A stretch of DNA of 64,000 nt from Lepus europaeus (Eukaryota; Chordata; Mammalia; Lagomorpha; Leporidae). Both the position numbers and the translations under genes were made by a program. Shown one piece after another: positions 20,508 to 31,317 of this stretch. Numbering within the stretch: the first letter of the stretch is position 1; each line of letters opens with the position of its first letter. The notes beneath the pieces were generated by a model that worked only from the letters and a program-made list of their open reading frames with translations, had not been told where the DNA came from and did not search any database. The stretch is from positions 68,912,468 through 68,976,467 of the forward strand of contig NC_084838.1 of NCBI RefSeq assembly GCF_033115175.1, given 5' to 3'.

Positions 20508-23500
20508 TTGACAGGCAGAGTGGACAGTGAGAGAGAGAGACAGAGAGAAAGGTCTTCCTTTTTGCCGTTGGTTCACCCTCCAATGGCCACTGCGGCCGGT
20601 GCATCTTGCTGATCCGAAGCCAGGAGCCAGGTGCTTCTCCTGGTCTCCCATGCGGGTGCAGGGCCCAAGGACTTGGGTCATCCTCCACTGCCTTCCCGGG
20701 CCATAGCAGAGAGCTGGCCTGGAAGAGAGGCCACCGGGATAGAATCTGGCACCCCGACCGGAACTAGAACCCGGTGTGCCGGTGCCGCAAGGCGGAGGAT
20801 TAGCCTGTTAAGCCATGGCACCAGCCTGGGGTCTTTTCAAAGAAGTCTTTGCCTATGCCAATATATTGCAGAGTTTCCTCAATGTTATGTATTAATTTGA
20901 TGGTATCAGACTATAACTTTAGGTCTTTGATCCATTTTGAGTTTATTTTTGTGTAAGGTCTAAGGTAAGGATCTAATTTCATACTTCTGCATGTGGAGAT
21001 CCAGCTTTCCTAGCACCATTTGATGAAGTGACTATCCTTGCTCCAGGAATTGATTTTGCTTCCTTTGTCAAATATAAGTTGTAGATACATGGATTGATTT
21101 CTGGAGTTTCTTTTCAGTTCCTTTGGTCTACATGTCTATTTATTTTTACCAGTATGAGGCTGTTTTGATTATAACTGCCATGTTTGTCATGAAATTGGAT
21201 GATGTGATGCCTCTGGCTTTGTCTTTGTTGTATAAGGTTGCTTTAGCTATTCAGGGTCTGTTGTGTTTCTATATGAATTTTAGCATCATATTTTCTAGAT
21301 CTGAGAAGAATGTTATTTGTTTTTTGGTTGGGACCGCATGGAGTCTGTAAATTGCTTTTAGTAGTATAGACATTTGGATGATATTGATTCTTCCAATACA
21401 TGAACATGGATGATTTTTCCATTTTTTGAGTCTTCTTCTATTTCTTTCTTTAATGTTTCATAATTTCCATTGTAGAGATCTTTGACATCTTTGGTTAAAT
21501 TTATTCCAAGGTATTTTAACTTTTTTTGTAGCTACTGTGAATCTTAGAAGTTCTTTCTCAGCCATGGCATTGTCTGTGTATACAAAGGCTATTGATTTTT
21601 GCTTGTTAATTTTATATCCTGACACTTTGCCAAACTCTTTTATGAGTTACAATAGTCTCTTAGTGAAGCCTTTTGGGTCCCCTATATATAGGATCATGTC
21701 ATCTTCAAATAGGGATAGCTTGACTTCTTCCTTTCCAATTTGTATCCATGGATTTCTACTTGTTTTTCTTTGGCTGTGGCTAAAATTTCCAGGACTGTGT
21801 TGAATAATAATGGTGATGGTGGGCATCCTTGTCTGGATTGGATCTTAATGAGAATGCTTGCAACTTTTCCATGTTCCATAAGGTGTTGGCTGTCGGTTTG
21901 TCATAAGTTGCATTGATTGTGTTTAGGAATGTTCCTTCTTCCCCAATTTGCTTAAGGTTTTCATCATGATGCGTTCTCTGCATCAAGATAATTATATGGT
22001 TTTTGTTCTTCAGTTTGTTAATGTAATGTATCACATTGATTTGATTTGCAAATGTTGAGCCATTCCTGCATACCAGGGATAAATCCCACTTGGACCAGGT
22101 GAATGATTTTTCTGATGTGTTTGTTGGATTTGATTGGCTATAATTTTGTTGAGGATTTTTGTATCTATGATCATCAGGGAAATTGGTCTGTAGTTATCTT
22201 TCTCACTTGCATCTTTTACAGGTTTAGGGAGTCAGAGAAAGAATTTGGGAGGATTCCCTCCCTTTAAATTGTTTTGAATATCTTGAGAAGAATTGGAGTT
22301 AGTTGTTCTTTAAATGTCTGGTAGAATTCAGCAGTGAAGCCATCCGGTCTGGGCTTTCCTTTGTTAGTAGAATCTTTATTACAGATTCAATTTCCATCTT
22401 GGTTATGAGTCTGTTTAGGTTTTCTATGTCTTCATGGCTCAATTTAGGTAGGATGTATGTGTCCAAGAATCTATACATTTCTTCTGAGGTTCCTGGTTTG
22501 TTGGTATACAGCTCTTTGTAGTAATTTCTGATGATTTGTTTTATGTCTGTGATGTCTGTTGTTACATTTCCTTTTTCATCTTTAATTTTGTTGATTTGGA
22601 TCTTCTCCATTTTTTTTGTTAGTTGGGCCAATGATGTGTCAATTTTTTTTAAATAGCTCTTTGTTTTGCTGATCTGTATTTTTTGGATTCAACTTTATTG
22701 ATTTCTTTTATAATTTTAATTATTTCTTTTCTCCTTCTAGTTTTGGGTTTGATTTGCTGTTGAGTTTCTAGATCCTTGAGATACATTGATAGATCATTTA
22801 CTTGGTACCTTTCCAATTTCTTCATGTAGACACCAATTACTATAAACTTCCCTCTTAACACTGCTTTTGCTCTATATCATAAGTTTTGATATGTTGTATT
22901 ATGTTCATTCATTTCCCAACAATTGAATTTCTTTAATTCATATGTTTGCTTCTCATCATTTCTGAGTAATACTATGATTAATATTTTGAAATCTGTTTCA
23001 GACATTTCATCAATGTCTTCATCTTCACATTTTTATATTCAAGTGTTGTTATGTTTCTTTGGGGGTGTCATGGTGTCTTCCTTATGCTTGTTTCTTTAAT
23101 TTCTGCATTTATTTTTATGTATTTGTGGAGATACTTGCTGGATTTTATCTAATAGCTTTTATCTTTGAACTATGCCTCTGTGGTTTAGTGGAATATCTGC
23201 TCTTTCAGTGAATACCCAGAGGCATTTGCTGGGTGTGGCCAGGTTGCTCTCTGATCAGTGCTCCAAGGTGGGGTGAGTATCCAGGGTGAGTATCCAGGTT
23301 GGGCATGGTAGATCTCCTCTTGTTAACAGAAAGAGGGGATATGGTCACTTCTGTTGGCATAATCACACTCTTGCCTCATCTTGCAGGGTGAGGCCTGGGT
23401 GTTAGCCCTCAGTGGGTGCAATACTCATTCGTGCTTCCATGTGAACTGCACAAAGGATCTGTGCAGTCCTCAATATGAGCATAGATCCCGCTGCAATGAC

Positions 23501-24596
23501 CCATCCCAGGCAATCAAGGGACTCTGAGCATGTGGAGCCGAACAAAGTGATTGCCCAGAGAACCAGATACAACCTGTGCCCTCATGCTTTCATGGAGTTC
23601 CCACAATCTGAGTACATAAACTCCTATAGTCTCAGGATGCAGAGGATCCACTCTGCCCTGCTACCTTGTCTGTCCACAAAGAGGCAGAGACATTACCAGA
23701 GCCATCTGTCTGTGTGTGCTCCACCTATGTAGTTTGAGCCTCGGAGCCTGTGATATGTTGAGAGGCTAGGGACACTTCACAGTAGTTGTATGTGGGTGCT
23801 TAGCACACTGTCAATCCTCCCAGCCAGACTCAAAGTCAATGGGGAACACAAATTTTTCCCAATGGTAAAATCCCTGGATCGCGCACATATACAGTACCCA
23901 CCAGCCACAGCCATACTCATTTCACTCATTTCAATCATGCCTTCTCCCTGCTGGTTGCTGGGCATGTAGAAGAATCTCGGCAGCTGATACTAACATTGGG
24001 ATGGCTCCTTCTCCCCACCTGTTGTCCAGTGCATGCACTCGAGCTGCTGTGGTTGCCTCTGCTGGCAAGATGACAACTGTCTCACTCATTGCTGAGTGTG
24101 CACACAAAAGCTGCAGCAGTTTCTACCTACTTAATGTCCAAAGTGGCACCCACCCTCTTTCATCTGGTTGCCAGGCACCATTGTGGGGGCATTGGGGAGT
24201 GAGAGATGTGGCCCTTTTCTTTCTCTCTGGGTGAGTGGGCACCCTGTTCCATTCAGGGTTCTGGGCTAGAGTCAAAGATAGCGTAGTCCACTAACTTTCC
24301 CTCTGGCTATATCACCAGTGGCATGAGCCACTGCAGTCTGATCTCCCCTTGCTCTCCAAAGCCTGTGCTTTCTCCGGCTCATGGCTGCTGTGGTTGTGTG
24401 TTGTGTCAATGCTCATTGCTGTGCATCTGCACCTTCCACACAGATCCATGGCATCTCTCCTTCTTCCACAGAATCACCCCTGCAGTTATCCTTGCAACTC
24501 TCCCTTAAGGATCTAGTTTTCCACTTTTTTTTTTACTCTTTTCCCTTAGCCTAGAGCATTCTTATCTGTCCCTATTCTGCCATGTTGGAATGCTCC
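19655..24596 (-). mobile_element. long antisense L1 with internal deletion
   Basis: From 19655 the plus strand is the reverse complement of the L1 ORF2 end. ORF2 continues back through the RT region (minus-strand fragments at 21694-22034 and 22299-22861). Near 22900-23040 it switches to sequence resembling ORF1/5' UTR, so the endonuclease and most of ORF1 seem deleted. The 5' UTR runs to about 24596, where the minus strand starts ggagcattccaacatggcag with the L1-type YY1-like box (24579-24588). A CSINE is nested at 20473-20826. It apparently split an ERV, whose pieces flank it. Confidence 0.85.
20473..20826 (-). mobile_element. CSINE (GC-rich young form)
   Basis: Reverse complement of the young form: T-tract with (gtttt)n, then gacaggcagagtggacagtg, ending gccatggcaccagcc. 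Inserted within the antisense L1 ORF2 between gtgcttctgg and ggggtctttt. Confidence 0.93.
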
Positions 24597-26200
24597 CGAG
24601 GATTGTTAACCTTAAAGGTAGTTGGCAGTTACTTACAAGGAGGCTCCTCTGAGAGCCCATAAAGAGGCAAGCTAGCGGGAGAAAAACTGGAGGCCCTGAA
24701 AAGGGGGCAATAATACCCCAGACCAGAAGCCAATACTGGAAATGTCTAATTGTGGGGCTGTCAGTCAAACTAGCCTCAGGGATGAGGAGTCAGGTAAGGG
24801 GAATCTCAAGAACTCCAAGACTTTATCATATGGATTAATCCATATATATTAAATAGCATCTGATATTATTGAGCCTGGTTATTACCTAGAAACCCCAGAG
24901 CAAAATGATAGCAATGGGGACAATGGTCATCTGATAAAAAGCTCTCTTCCACCAAGGATTAAAAGCCTCAATAGTCAAACATAACAGAGGGACCCTGGTG
25001 GCTCACAGAAGAATAGACCCAGGGACTCCGTGAGAGACTCTGGAAGCGAATTTAGTGCATATTGAAGCCAATGCAGGGATATAGAGGCAAGAGGCCATAG
25101 GAGGCGCTCACTTTCTCAACCCACTTAGGCTAACTTCTCCATTCTCTAGCTCGTAACCAGGCCAGGCAGTGGTGCAGAAAAAAGATGAGGCATTTTTCTT
25201 TAAACTCCAAGGTCAAAGGAATCTCAAAATCTAAGGATGCATCCCAAGGGAATGCCTTTTCTAGATGGTTTGCCTCCTGGCTAGAATGAAAAATTAAAAA
25301 CAGAAGTATCCCTCGGTTCTTATCTCTCCTGAGTTTGAGGCGTCTCTCAAAACTCTCACTGCCTGTGATGTCCAGACGTGGACTAAAGCACACAGGGAAG
25401 AGAGGTAGGTGATGGTGGGATTAGCACATATTATCCACCCTCGCCCAGCCTTCCACACCTGTAACTTAGGATATATATTTGTAAGAATAGCATGTGCAAG
25501 GAGGGCTCAGTTCCCTTTACTGGTGGTGTGCTAGAACTGGGCCTCTGCATGGTCAAATATATACTATGACTTTGCTCCCATTCATAAAGAAAAATAGCTG
25601 TTCTATTCTTCCTAACCTGAGTCTTATTTAATGGGCCTGATTTTGTCAGTGAGCCTTCATGGCCAGAGCCTTAGCAAACAAAGGTGCTTCAAGCTAGAGT
25701 TTGGCAAGAGGGTGCCAGTCCTTGCTGCCGCTTAATTTGGTTACTAGGCAGATGAAGCGGTAAAGAAGCATAGTAGGGAAATCAAGTTCTCCCCAGTAAA
25801 CTTCCTCTGAGGTATAAGCTACATAGGGAGGACCTGACAGAGGTGGACCCTAGAGGGAGACATCTGAGAAGAAAGGGGATACCAGAGAACATGCTGGGAT
25901 GTGTCTATACAAGTTCAGGTCATGTGGGGAACTACACTTAATGGGAGTCTAGATGAACATGCTACCTGTGTGTGAAAAGGATACCTAGACTCCGACCCAA
26001 AACCAATGAGATATCTAGGAAATGACAGCTAATGGGACCAGCAATTCCAGATTGTAGGAACTGAGATCTGGCAGAGTAAGGAGAACATTTAAAGCATTTA
26101 GCATGATAAGCAGAGAGGGAGAGATGGAGATTCTTTCTGGATCTGGAGGAAAGCAAAGATTCATTGAGGCACAGAGCCCAGAGCCCATGGTCTCACTTCA
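24597..26200 (-). mobile_element. ERV internal remnant, gene uncertain
   Basis: Lies between the L1 5' end and the ERV leader. Short minus-strand frames (24562-24768, 25130-25393, 25962-26156) are separated by stops. I see no gag major homology region, zinc knuckle or pol motif. It may be env surface-subunit sequence, because env 3' sequence lies on the far side of the L1, but that is inference from order only. Confidence 0.4.
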
Positions 26201-27137
26201 AACTGCACCTGGTCTCACAGACACATTGATCTCTGAGAAAGAAAGACCAGAATAGACAGAATGCATTTTTCGAGCTGACACCCTAGTAGGCTGTTGGAAC
26301 CTGGTGTCCAGTCAAGGAGCTTTTGAAAAATACCAGAGTGGCCCTTGCCTGAATTTCAAAAGTACTCCAAGACCTTCTCCCAGTCTTATGCACTGGGCCA
26401 ATCCTCATGAAAGGAAACTGAGTCAGACCAGACCAACATTCCCAGAGCTGAGGCAAGAGATATGAAGGCTGGAGCATGTAGCATTACAGCTGGTAAGGAC
26501 TGCAAAAGAGCAGGGGATCCACTCCCTTTCAGAAATGCATTTCCTAACTCAACACCATTCTGGCTGTCGGGGTCTCGTGTCCGGCCAAGAGACTTTTTGG
26601 AAGCACTGGAGTACAGCCCCAGCCAGGATCCATCAGTTGTCTCAAGGCGTTCTCCCAGTCCCCTCCAAAGGCCAATCCACACACACAAGAGGGGGCGAGT
26701 GCTTCACAGCCCGACCTCCCCAGGGGCTTGTCAGGAACTGGGGTCTGGACAAGAGCTTTTCCGAACACACCACACCGAGGAGTGCCCTGGACAGAGTTCT
26801 TCATCATCTCACTGTCTTTTCCAGTCCCTCGTGAAGATTCGATTCACACAGGAGAGAGTTTAGTCTCAGCTCCAGGGGATTGCTCAGGCCCAACCAGCAA
26901 GCCTAGCCCCTGAATCTTAGCGTTGGCAGCCATACTAACTACTTTTAACTGCCTGACAGGGACCTGGTGTTCTTGAGAAAGTGAGAGAGTTACTGTGGAG
27001 GAGAGTGAAAATCTCTGGAAAACAGAAATGAGAACAGTCCTCAACTGCTGTCCAATGAGATGATCCATGCTGACTGGAATCAAATTTGAGCTGGATCCAA
27101 GTCACATTGAAGTTGAATTTGAGTAGCAGCCCAAAAA
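26201..27137 (-). mobile_element. ERV 5' leader with degenerate tandem repeat
   Basis: Adjoins the LTR at 27138. Two diverged units about 274 bases apart (around 26305-26390 and 26579-26665) share tgtcc.g.caag, a middle ccagagt.gccc-like part and ttctcccagtc. One of them also resembles the leader at 2890-2965. No convincing primer-binding site is left: the minus strand after the LTR end reads tttttgggctgctactc, at best a decayed one. Confidence 0.5.
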
Positions 27138-27740
27138 TGTTAAGAGTGGAGAAAGGTTACCTCAGTTCTTTGTCTCCCATGAAAAAAGAATTTCCATAGG
27201 GACTAGACAGGAAGAAAACAGTATTTAATTAGGTTCGAGACCTCCTGCTGAAGTGGCCGGGAAGGAGACTCCAAGAGAGGCAAATCGGAGGGGCTGGTGG
27301 TAGTGGAGTTTCTAAGCACAATGTTGGGGTGGGGGGTGGGGGGGGACCGACACTCAGCTAGCAGTCAATTACAAGGCAGGGACAAAACCCATCGAAAGAC
27401 CTGATTTGTAATCTTATTTGCCCAGTCTGCCTTGCTCAAAAGAGCCATCAGAAAGGTGGGATAGGTAACTTGTTTTCACAGTGAACTGGGAGCTCAGAAG
27501 AGTGGAGTCACCCCTCCCTTGTTATTCTCATGATGAAATTGGAAGCTCCCAAGGAATGGGACAGGCACTTTTGTTTTACTAAAGATCGCTTTTGGGGAGA
27601 AACATGCAGTAGGATACAGCACTTTGATTTTGCTCATAACTTTTGGGAGGAAGCAAGCATTTGGCACCTCTTAGAGGGACAACCCTTTCCACGTTTTCCA
27701 CTGGGACCAACCTGTCTATTGACCCATCTGACTCCTCACA
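27138..27740 (-). mobile_element. ERV LTR, family B, probable 5' LTR
   Basis: 603 bp, minus strand from TGTGAGGAGTCAGATGGG to ccactcttaaca, with a polyadenylation-type aattaaatact near 27215. A very G-rich run lies at 27325-27347. It matches 3751-6115 and 17375-17567. It is followed by a leader with no polypurine tract upstream, so a 5' LTR is the best reading. It was inserted in an older CSINE, a piece of which remains at 27741-27790. Confidence 0.7.
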
Positions 27741-27790
27741 CCAGCATCACAGGAAGCAGATTAACCTGCTATGCTACAATGCTGGTTCCA
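27741..27790 (-). mobile_element. CSINE 5' fragment
   Basis: ccagcatcacaggaagcag...ttaacctgctatgctacaatgctgg is the reverse complement of a CSINE 5' end, cut off by the LTR. Confidence 0.65.
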
Positions 27791-27986
27791 TAACTGATTT
27801 TAGATCTTGTGTTGTTTTGTAGAGGCTCCAACGCTACATGTTAGAATTTCAAGAACACTTTCTCCAGCATTGTCATCATATCCAATTTACAGCTCTTGAA
27901 ATTTTGACCCTCGATATAATTACAATTCTGGCAGGGTCATTTATGAGAATGACTAATAGGTAATCATGTTTAAGAATACTTTTTTC

Positions 27987-28325
27987 GGCCGGCGCCGTGG
28001 CTTAACAGGCTAATCCTCCACCTTGCGGCGCCGGCACACCAGGTTCTAGTCCCGGTTGGGGCGCCGGATTCTATCCCGGTTGCCCCTCTTCCAGGCCAGC
28101 TCTCTGCTATGGCCCGGGAAGGCAGTGGAGGATGGCCCAAGTCCTTGGGCCCTGCACCCACATGGGAGACCAGGAGAAGCACCTGGCTCCTGGCTTCGGA
28201 TCAGCGAGATGCGCCGGCCGAAGCGGCCATTGGAGGGTGAACCAACGGCAAAAAGGAAGACCCTTCTCTCTGTCTCTCTCTCACTAACCACTCTGCCTGT
28301 CAAAAAAAAAAAAAAATTAAAAAAA
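27987..28325 (+). mobile_element. CSINE (GC-rich young form)
   Basis: Begins ggccggcgccgtggctta, ends ctgcctgtc plus A tract. Flanked by a perfect 15-bp duplication aagaatacttttttc (27972-27986 and 28326-28340). Many CpGs survive, suggesting recent insertion. Confidence 0.96.
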
Positions 28326-28340
28326 AAGAATACTTTTTTC

Positions 28341-28650
28341 ATAACCTCTTGACTTTGTTTTTGTTAAAAGTTAATATAAGTAATATGTCTTGATTCTGAT
28401 AACCTTTATGTTGTCCCCTTATGATAAAGGTGAAGACATTGCTGATCAGTTGTCCTGTAGCTAAGTTTTTGTGTGTCCCTCATTGCAAGATGGGCTAGTC
28501 CTGGTTGTTGGTCTGCTCTGAGCTCACATAGAGAAGGAAGAAACTGATGGTTAGGAGATAGTGTCAAGACCCTTTTAGTCACATTTGATCAACAAAGAGG
28601 TTTTAGAAAGAATTGTTTATAGGTTAAGCTTTCCTGGAGTCCTCTGTTGA
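28341..28650. other. unassigned sequence
   Basis: No gene or repeat recognised. Confidence 0.3.
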
Positions 28651-29272
28651 ACTTTTTTTATTTGAAAGACAGAGATACAGAGAGGGAGACTAACAGAGAT
28701 AGAAAAAGTTCTTGGGGCTGGCACTGTGGCATAGCAGGTAAATCCACCGCCTGCAGTGCCAGCATCCCATATGGGCACTGGTTCGAGTCCTGGCTGCTCT
28801 GCTTCTGATCCAGCTCTCTGCTATGGCCTGGAAAAGCAGTGAAAGATGGCCCAAGAGCTTGGGCCCCTGCGCTCATGTGGGAGGACCCTGAAGAAGCTCC
28901 TGGCTCCTGGCTTTGAATTGGCACAGCTCTGGCCATTGCGGCCAGTTAGAGTGAACTAGATAGAAGACCTCTCTTTCTCTGTCTCTCCTCCTCTCCCTGT
29001 GTAATCTGACTTTCAAATAAATAAATAAATCTTTTAAAAAAATAAAGAAGGAGATATTCCATCTGCTGGTTCACTCCCAAATGCTTGCCAAAGCTGGGGC
29101 TGGTCCAGGCCAAAGTTAGGAGCTCAGAACTTAAACTGGGTCTCCCACAAGCATGTCAGGGACTCAAGTACTTGAGCCATGACCTACTGCCTCTCAGGAT
29201 GCCCATTAGCCTGAAGCTCAATTAGAAGCAAAGCCAGGGTTTGAACCTAGGAACTCTGATATTGTTATGGGT
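28651..29272 (-). mobile_element. old CSINE interrupted by a younger CSINE
   Basis: Outer element segments 28651-28713 (tttatttgaaagacagagatacagag) and 29044-29270 (ccatctgctggttcactcccaaatg through aagccagggtttgaa) are one antisense CSINE. A sense-strand CSINE sits between them. Confidence 0.75.
28714..29043 (+). mobile_element. CSINE (older form) nested in a CSINE
   Basis: Begins ggggctggcactgtggcata and ends (aaat)n cttttaaaaaa. It retains a perfect Pol III B box GGTTCGAGTCC at 28780-28790 and an A-box-like tggcatagcagg near 28726, in line with a tRNA ancestry. Confidence 0.93.
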
Positions 29273-29690
29273 TAATTTAAGCCAAAGTGTAGTATTTTGA
29301 GTTCTTGCCTTTTACTTAGATAAGAATAAAAAGCACAGGCTCAAACAAAACATGCAACATGGTACAGTTCTGGATTTATTTGGAAAGTGAGAAAAATACA
29401 CAGGAACATAAAGGCCTTATTAAGGGAGAGTGGGTGGGTCAAAAAGAATAATGGGGAGTTCCATACCAGTCTTCCACCCAGGAGCAAACCAAGGAGTGCA
29501 AGCAGGTAAATAACAGTGCAGGAAGCGGTGGCAAAATGGGGCAGGGCGGGGGGAAGAGGGGCTCAGTGCTCTGCAGGCCTCTTACTCACTTCTGAAAGGG
29601 GACTTGTTATATAGTCTGATTGACAGGTGGGTGGATACAGGTGAGATCATTTAGGGGGGCAGGGAGTGTGGCCTCCAGCTCATGAGCCGA
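29273..29690 (-). mobile_element. ERV LTR, family A copy 3
   Basis: Antisense and more diverged relative of the LTRs at 422-827 and 10415-10855: minus-strand tgagctggaggcca, ctcactttccaaataaatccag and a ggcaagaactc end. The lower end is tgttatggg at 29273. Shortened or rearranged in the centre. Confidence 0.55.
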
Positions 29691-29716
29691 ATCCTATCGC
29701 TCTGAATAGTTCTATG

Positions 29717-29775
29717 TCAATATAGGATGTGGGTGTCCCAATTGATTCAACCACTGTACCAAATGCCGACCTCCA
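29717..29775 (-). mobile_element. CSINE 5' fragment
   Basis: aataggatgtgggtgtccca...caaccactgtaccaaatgccgacc resembles the reverse complement of a CSINE head. Confidence 0.5.
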
Positions 29776-29811
29776 TTGTTAAATTTCACTCCATTCTTTT
29801 TTTGCACCTCT

Positions 29812-30146
29812 TTAAAAAATATTTATTTATTTTACTTGAAAGTCAGTGTTAGAGAGAGGAGAGGCAGAGAGAGAGTGAGAGAGAGGTCTTCCATCCAATG
29901 GTTCACTCCCCAATTGGCTGCAATGGCGGGAGCTGTGCTGATCCAAAGCCAGGAGCCAGGAGCTTCTTCTGGGTCTCCCACATGGGTGCAGGGGCCCAAG
30001 GACTTGGGCCATGTTCTATTGCTTTCCCAGGCCACAGCAGAGCTGAATAGGAAGTTCAGAAGCCGGGGCTCGAACCTGCACCCATATGGGATGCCAGCGC
30101 TTCAGGCCAGGATGTTAACTCACTGTGCGATAGCACCACAAGAGCC
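29812..30146 (-). mobile_element. CSINE (older form)
   Basis: Starts tttaaaaaatatttatttat, then gaaagtcagtgttagagag, ending tcactgtgcgatagcacc. Antisense. Confidence 0.9.
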
Positions 30147-30247
30147 ATCATCTCTAAGTGCTGAGCCAGCATTATTTTGCTAGAATTTATACTTCTGTAG
30201 AATTTTCGCACACAGCAAAGTTTTTTTTTAAACATTTGTTAGTTTTT

Positions 30248-30596
30248 TAAATTTTTATTTATTTATTTATTTATTGACAGAGTTAGACAGAGAGAGACAG
30301 AGAGAAAGGTCTTCCTTTTTCCGTTGGTTCACCCCCAAAGTGCCCACTATGGCCAGTGTGTTGCGGCCGGCGCGCTGTGCCGATCCAAAGCCAGGAGCCA
30401 GGTGCTTCCTCCTGGTCTCCCATGTGGGTGCAAGGCCCAAGCACTTGGGCCATCCTCCACTGCCCTCCCGGGCCACAGCAGAGAGCTGGACTGGAAGAGG
30501 AGCAACTGGGACAGAATCCAGCGCCCCAACCGGGACTAGAACCAGGGGACCAGCGCCACAGGTGGAGGATTAGCCTAGTGAGCTGCGGCACCGGCC
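30248..30596 (-). mobile_element. CSINE (GC-rich young form)
   Basis: Antisense, T-rich (attt)n start and ...gcaccggcc end. Flanked by a perfect 17-bp duplication aacatttgttagttttt (30231-30247 and 30597-30613). Confidence 0.95.
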
Positions 30597-30628
30597 AACA
30601 TTTGTTAGTTTTTAAAAAGAAAGTACAT

Positions 30629-30919
30629 TGGCCGGCGCCGTGGCTCAACAGGCTAATCCTCTGCCTGTGGCGCGCCGGCACACTGGGTTCTAGTCCCGGT
30701 TGGGGCGCCGGATTCTATCCTGGTTGCCCCTCTTCCAGGCCAGCTCTCTGCTATGGCCTGGGAAGGCAGTGGAGGATGGCCCAAGTCCTTGGGCCCTGCA
30801 CCCCATGGGAGACCAGGAGAAGCACTGGAGGGTGAACCAACGGCAAAAAGGAAGACCTTTCTCTCTGTCTCTCTCTCTCACTATCCACTCTGCCTGTCAA
30901 AAAAAAAAAAAAAAATAAG
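30629..30919 (+). mobile_element. CSINE (GC-rich young form, internally deleted)
   Basis: Begins ggccggcgccgtggctcaac and ends ctgcctgtc plus A tract. A segment between agaagcac and tggagggtgaacc is missing. Flanked by an 11-bp duplication agaaagtacat (30618-30628 and 30920-30930). It lies head to head with the CSINE at 30248-30596. Confidence 0.94.
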
Positions 30920-30930
30920 AGAAAGTACAT

Positions 30931-31317
30931 GGGGCTGGTGCTATCAGTTCATAATTGATCATAATGATAGGATTAAGAGTAAAAGGGGTGGCCGGCAGTA
31001 GAGGATGGCTCAAGTGCTTTGGCCCTGCACCAGCATGGGAGACCAGGAGGAAGCACCTGGCTCCTGGCTTCAGATCAGGGCAGCGCGCCGGCCGTATTGG
31101 CCATTTTGGGGGGTGAACCAACGGAAGGAAGACCTTTCTCTCTGTCTCTTTCTCTCTCACTTTCTATAACTCTGCCTGGTACCTGGCTCCTGGCTTCAGA
31201 TCAGTGTGGTGTGCTGGCCGCAGCAGCCATTGCAGGGTGAACCATTGGAAAAGGAAGACCTTTCTCTCTGTATCTCTCTCTCACTGACCACTATGCCTGT
31301 CAAAAAAAAAAAAAAAA
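30931..31317 (+). mobile_element. CSINE pieces with tandemly repeated 3' half
   Basis: A partial head (30931-30945) is followed by non-SINE sequence, then by a body from about 30990. The 3' half (ctggctcctggcttcagatca ... gacctttctctctgt) occurs twice, at about 31058-31178 and 31184-31300, followed by an A tract. Either a tandem duplication or two independent fragments. Confidence 0.7.

Noticed and set aside
26462..26863. 133-codon plus-strand ORF
   Set aside because: It is antisense to the ERV leader, with overlapping frames on both strands and no recognisable domain.
27987..28250. CpG island
   Set aside because: The local CpG richness is the body of a young CSINE and does not extend into the flanks.
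28714..29043. tRNA gene
   Set aside because: Pol III box matches come from the tRNA-derived head of CSINEs. No cloverleaf with acceptor stem and anticodon is kept.
30283..30835. Long overlapping ORFs of 130-160 codons on both strands
   Set aside because: These are GC-rich CSINE bodies read through in several frames. The same peptide pieces recur in every CSINE in the window.
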